From assembly GCA_002428455.1 (NCBI GenBank), contig DIWL01000090.1:183-7229 (forward strand): a DNA stretch of 7,047 bases, written 5' to 3'. Source of the stretch: Anaerolineaceae bacterium UBA6107. Its GTDB lineage: Bacteria; Chloroflexota; Anaerolineae; Anaerolineales; Anaerolineaceae. Both the position numbers and the translations under genes were made by a program. Positions 5,411 through 7,047 of this stretch are shown piece by piece (position 1 is the stretch's first letter; each line of letters begins with the position of its first letter). The notes under the pieces are model-generated. The model worked only from the letters and a program-made list of their open reading frames with translations, did not search any database and had not been told where the DNA came from.

Positions 5411-5755
5411 TTAGACCGTAAGTATTTTTGCACCGGATTTCAAAAGTTTTGTCAGCGCCTCGCCCCAGTACTTCACCTCGATGCCCATGTTTTCAAATTC
5501 GGAAGTGACTTCTAGGGTATCCGCGCAGCGTTTGCAGGTGGTGAAATGCGCCCCCATATCCATCAGCTCCTTGATCCTGGCCTGGATGACGGGATTGGTG
5601 GCGACCAGCTGGTCTGCGGCGCCCCAGATGATGATGGTCACCTTGTCCCACCAGCCCTTGAGCAGGCTGTTGCCGCCGTACATCAACACCATCTTCTCGG
5701 CTGTGACCGGGTTGTCGGTGGTCCATAAAATGTAGAGATGAGAAACAGGTTCCAT
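5411..5755 (-). CDS. DsrE-family protein with a CxxC motif
   Basis: A 114-residue soluble protein of the DsrE/F/H-like fold. The alternating strands and helices include SHLYILWTT (5-13), the KVTIIIWGAAD strand (38-48), VIQARIKELMDMGAHFTTC (56-74) and a terminal GAKILTV strand (108-114). C74-K-R-C77 is a CxxC placed where sulfur-carrier DsrE-like proteins have their reactive cysteine, so persulfide or thiol-disulfide chemistry is plausible but unproven. The start chosen is the ATG at 5755-5753, with AAGGAG (5767-5762) six bases upstream. An upstream in-frame ATG at 5785 would add ten unconserved residues and put this ribosome-binding site inside the gene. It is the last gene of a methyltransferase-VOC-DsrE operon, 36 bp after the VOC gene. 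No dsrAB or other sulfur-oxidation genes are visible, so this is one of the widespread stand-alone members. Confidence 0.86.
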   Translation of the reverse strand: MEPVSHLYILWTTDNPVTAEKMVLMYGGNSLLKGWWDKVTIIIWGAADQLVATNPVIQARIKELMDMGAHFTTCKRCADTLEVTSEFENMGIEVKYWGEALTKLLKSGAKILTV

Positions 5756-5791
5756 TTTGCTCTCCTTTTTATTTGATGAAATCATGACATG

Positions 5792-6205
5792 TTAATCACC
5801 TGCCTGGTCAGACAGGTTCCACGAACCGATCTCGATGAGATTGCCTTCGGGATCAGTGATCATCGAGGAGCGCATCCCCCAGGGTTCGTTGCGCGGGGCA
5901 TAGATCGGCTGCCCTCCAGCCGCCACGACACGGGCATATTCACGGTCCACTGCGCCTGAGGCGGGCAGGTCGATAGCGATCTCGAAGGTGCCATTCACAC
6001 CGACAGGAAAGGATGGCGCCTGACCCAGCAGGGCGGGCAGCTGCACCCGTTCGTACATCGATAAGCGTGTGCCATCCTGTTTGAACTCGGCGTAAGGGCC
6101 GTTACCGTCCCAATCGATCTCGAAACCGAGTACGTCGCGGTAGAACGCCACCATGCGGCTGATGTTCTCCACGAAAAAACCGATCATGTTGATCTGGGTT
6201 CCCAT
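5792..6205 (-). CDS. VOC-family (glyoxalase/bleomycin-resistance fold) protein
   Basis: A 137-residue protein with the two beta-alpha-beta-beta-beta modules of the vicinal oxygen chelate fold. Module one is about 5-55 (MVAFYRDVLGFEI at 18-30) and module two about 70-128 (GNLIEIGSW at 121-129, preceded by SMITDPE). E75 (FEIAIDL) and E125 (NLIEI) sit where metal ligands usually lie in module two. The first-strand ligand position holds N6/M7 rather than His or Glu, so the metal site may be incomplete. Members include glyoxalase I, ring-cleavage dioxygenases, fosfomycin thiol transferases and drug-binding proteins; this sequence does not decide among them. AGGAG (6216-6212) precedes the ATG by 6 bases and overlaps the stop codon of the methyltransferase gene, so the two are tightly coupled. 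The DsrE gene follows 36 bp later. Confidence 0.9.
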   Translation of the reverse strand: MGTQINMIGFFVENISRMVAFYRDVLGFEIDWDGNGPYAEFKQDGTRLSMYERVQLPALLGQAPSFPVGVNGTFEIAIDLPASGAVDREYARVVAAGGQPIYAPRNEPWGMRSSMITDPEGNLIEIGSWNLSDQAGD

Positions 6206-6214
6206 GATTTTCTC

Positions 6215-6844
6215 CTAAATCTTTGTTAATTGAAAAACACCTGCACAGGATGAGACCTGTGTATATATTGCGCTGATGCCGGCGGCAGTCAAAGCGGAAA
6301 GTGACTCATCCGCCAGCCAGTAATACTCCTGCTCCCATTCCCCGCCAAACCGGCGACGCAGATCGCCTTCGGCAGCGGCATCCTGGAAGGCGATGTCACC
6401 AATAACGATGGAACAGTTCGGCCGAAGGTGATTTTCCATTAAAAACCGGATAAGATCCACCTTTTCTTCAAGGGGGAAATGGTGAAAAGTGTAAGCCGAC
6501 ACTATATAATCATACAGTCGTGGAAATTCGGGTGGGAGTGCAGCGCGCAGGTCGTTCAACGCCAGGTTGGCGTCAGGAAGTTTTACCTGTGCCAGTTTGA
6601 GCATTTCGATTGAAAAATCCAGTCCCCAGACATGGCAGCCCTTTTCAGAAAAGAGAAGTGCCAGGTTCCCAGTGCCGATACCGAGGTCGAGGATGGAGCC
6701 TTGCGGTCGCGGCGCGGTTAACTGAACGATCGTTCTCAGTACTGTCGAGTAACCGTCAAACGGGAAACCGTGTTCATCCAGTGCGTCCCGGTCGTAACCG
6801 GCTGCCCAGTCATCAAACTCGGATGGAGGGAAAAGATTGTTCAT
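6215..6844 (-). CDS. Class I SAM-dependent methyltransferase
   Basis: A 209-residue methyltransferase with a Rossmann-like core. Motif I is LDLGIGTGNL at 52-61, the acidic loop GLDFS at 74-78 has D76 to hold the SAM ribose, and the post-motif strand YDYIVSAYTFHHF is at 111-123. The overall pattern, including the N-terminal FDDWAAGYDRD (10-20), resembles the YrrT-like small-molecule methyltransferases; the substrate is unknown. The ATG at 6844 is preferred. A longer reading from TTG at 6859 overlaps the TATAAT of the only good promoter, and the five extra residues (MGHNT) are not conserved-looking. There is no Shine-Dalgarno, and the predicted leader is only about 8 nt. It is the first gene of an operon with a VOC protein (its stop overlaps that gene's ribosome-binding site) and a DsrE protein. 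Nothing is broken or missing in the core. Confidence 0.9.
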   Translation of the reverse strand: MNNLFPPSEFDDWAAGYDRDALDEHGFPFDGYSTVLRTIVQLTAPRPQGSILDLGIGTGNLALLFSEKGCHVWGLDFSIEMLKLAQVKLPDANLALNDLRAALPPEFPRLYDYIVSAYTFHHFPLEEKVDLIRFLMENHLRPNCSIVIGDIAFQDAAAEGDLRRRFGGEWEQEYYWLADESLSALTAAGISAIYTQVSSCAGVFQLTKI

Positions 6845-6858
6845 CGTGTTATGACCCA

Positions 6859-6867
6859 ATTATATCA
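6859..6867 (-). promoter_or_regulatory. Extended -10 promoter of the methyltransferase-VOC-DsrE operon
   Basis: On the minus strand TGATATAAT gives an exact TATAAT (6864-6859) with the TGn extension of extended -10 promoters. No good -35 is found 16-18 bases upstream, which such promoters do not need. Transcription should start near 6852, only about 8 bases before the ATG at 6844. Confidence 0.5.
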
Positions 6868-6920
6868 ACACGAAAGTAAACGGCTTTGTGACCGGTGGGG
6901 AACTTTACGATCAGATTGGG

Positions 6921-6938
6921 TGTTACCGGTTTGTAACA
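6921..6938. promoter_or_regulatory. Perfect inverted repeat TGTTAC-N6-GTAACA, candidate operator
   Basis: TGTTAC (6921-6926) and GTAACA (6933-6938) are exact inverted copies around CGGTTT. The 18-bp size and 12-bp centre-to-centre spacing suit a dimeric helix-turn-helix repressor. It lies about 55-75 bp upstream of the methyltransferase -10 and in front of whatever gene starts beyond the right edge. No regulator gene that could own it is visible here. Confidence 0.42.
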
Positions 6939-7026
6939 TGACCCCTGTACCATAACAAACACCTTCCGGTAAACTAAATTGGATGACCTGTCGTTTTCAA
7001 TGGGAAACTATGTGCCCCGGTGTGGC

Positions 7027-7032
7027 TATAAT
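7027..7032 (+). promoter_or_regulatory. Possible -10 box near the right edge, reading out of the window
   Basis: An exact TATAAT is followed by TAATAGAGGG. No convincing -35 is seen at the right distance (GAAACT at 17 bases). It may drive a plus-strand gene starting after base 7047. The 185 bases from 6860 to here hold no open reading frame with family features, only the inverted repeat and promoter elements listed separately. Confidence 0.25.
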
Positions 7033-7047
7033 TAATAGAGGGCATTT

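Noticed and set aside
5756..5785. Upstream ATG start for the DsrE gene
   Set aside because: The strong AAGGAG (5767-5762) lies between this ATG and the one at 5755, and the extra residues look unconserved.

Overview
The window looks like a chromosomal stretch from a free-living bacterium that is probably anaerobic or microaerophilic but must cope with oxygen. The gene content (a PerR-type regulator with catalase, a DUF438/hemerythrin/PAS protein and a DUF1858 protein) and the moderate GC of the genes against AT-rich promoter gaps fit groups such as Anaerolineae (Chloroflexota) or Clostridia-like anaerobes. I lean towards Chloroflexota, but this is inference from gene content; there is no rRNA or other phylogenetic marker here.

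Left part (1-1528): a minus-strand operon holds a Fur-family peroxide regulator (PerR-like) followed by a small-subunit haem catalase whose 3' part lies outside the window. The regulator's stop overlaps the catalase start (ATGA). Upstream of the regulator is an exact-consensus sigma-70 promoter (TTGACA, 17 bp, TATAAT). Two AT-rich near-palindromes, repeated at a 17-bp period, sit on and just after its -10. This is what an autoregulated PerR operon should look like.

Centre left (1529-3331): transcribed divergently is a two-gene plus-strand operon. It encodes a DUF438 + hemerythrin-like + PAS protein and a small DUF1858/DUF2249-like protein. Both are of unproven function but look like di-iron or redox gas-sensing or gas-handling proteins. 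A long stem shared by both strands (3350-3386) separates this operon from the convergent genes.

Centre right (3396-5324): three minus-strand genes, in transcription order an aldo/keto reductase, a Rieske-type [2Fe-2S] ferredoxin and a DUF1801 (YdhG/frataxin-like) protein. The gaps are 84 and 105 bp, so they may be separate units.

Right part (5411-6844): a tight minus-strand operon of a class I SAM methyltransferase, a VOC (glyoxalase/bleomycin-resistance fold) protein and a DsrE-like CxxC protein. It is read from an extended -10 promoter that lies so close to the start codon that the mRNA would be almost leaderless. The last ~190 bp is non-coding, with a perfect inverted repeat (TGTTAC-N6-GTAACA) and a -10-like box near the right edge.

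The common thread is oxygen, peroxide, iron and electrophile stress: peroxide sensing and removal, a di-iron protein, [2Fe-2S] and iron-handling proteins, a carbonyl reductase and small detoxification-type proteins. No mobile elements, CRISPR arrays, tRNA or rRNA genes were seen.
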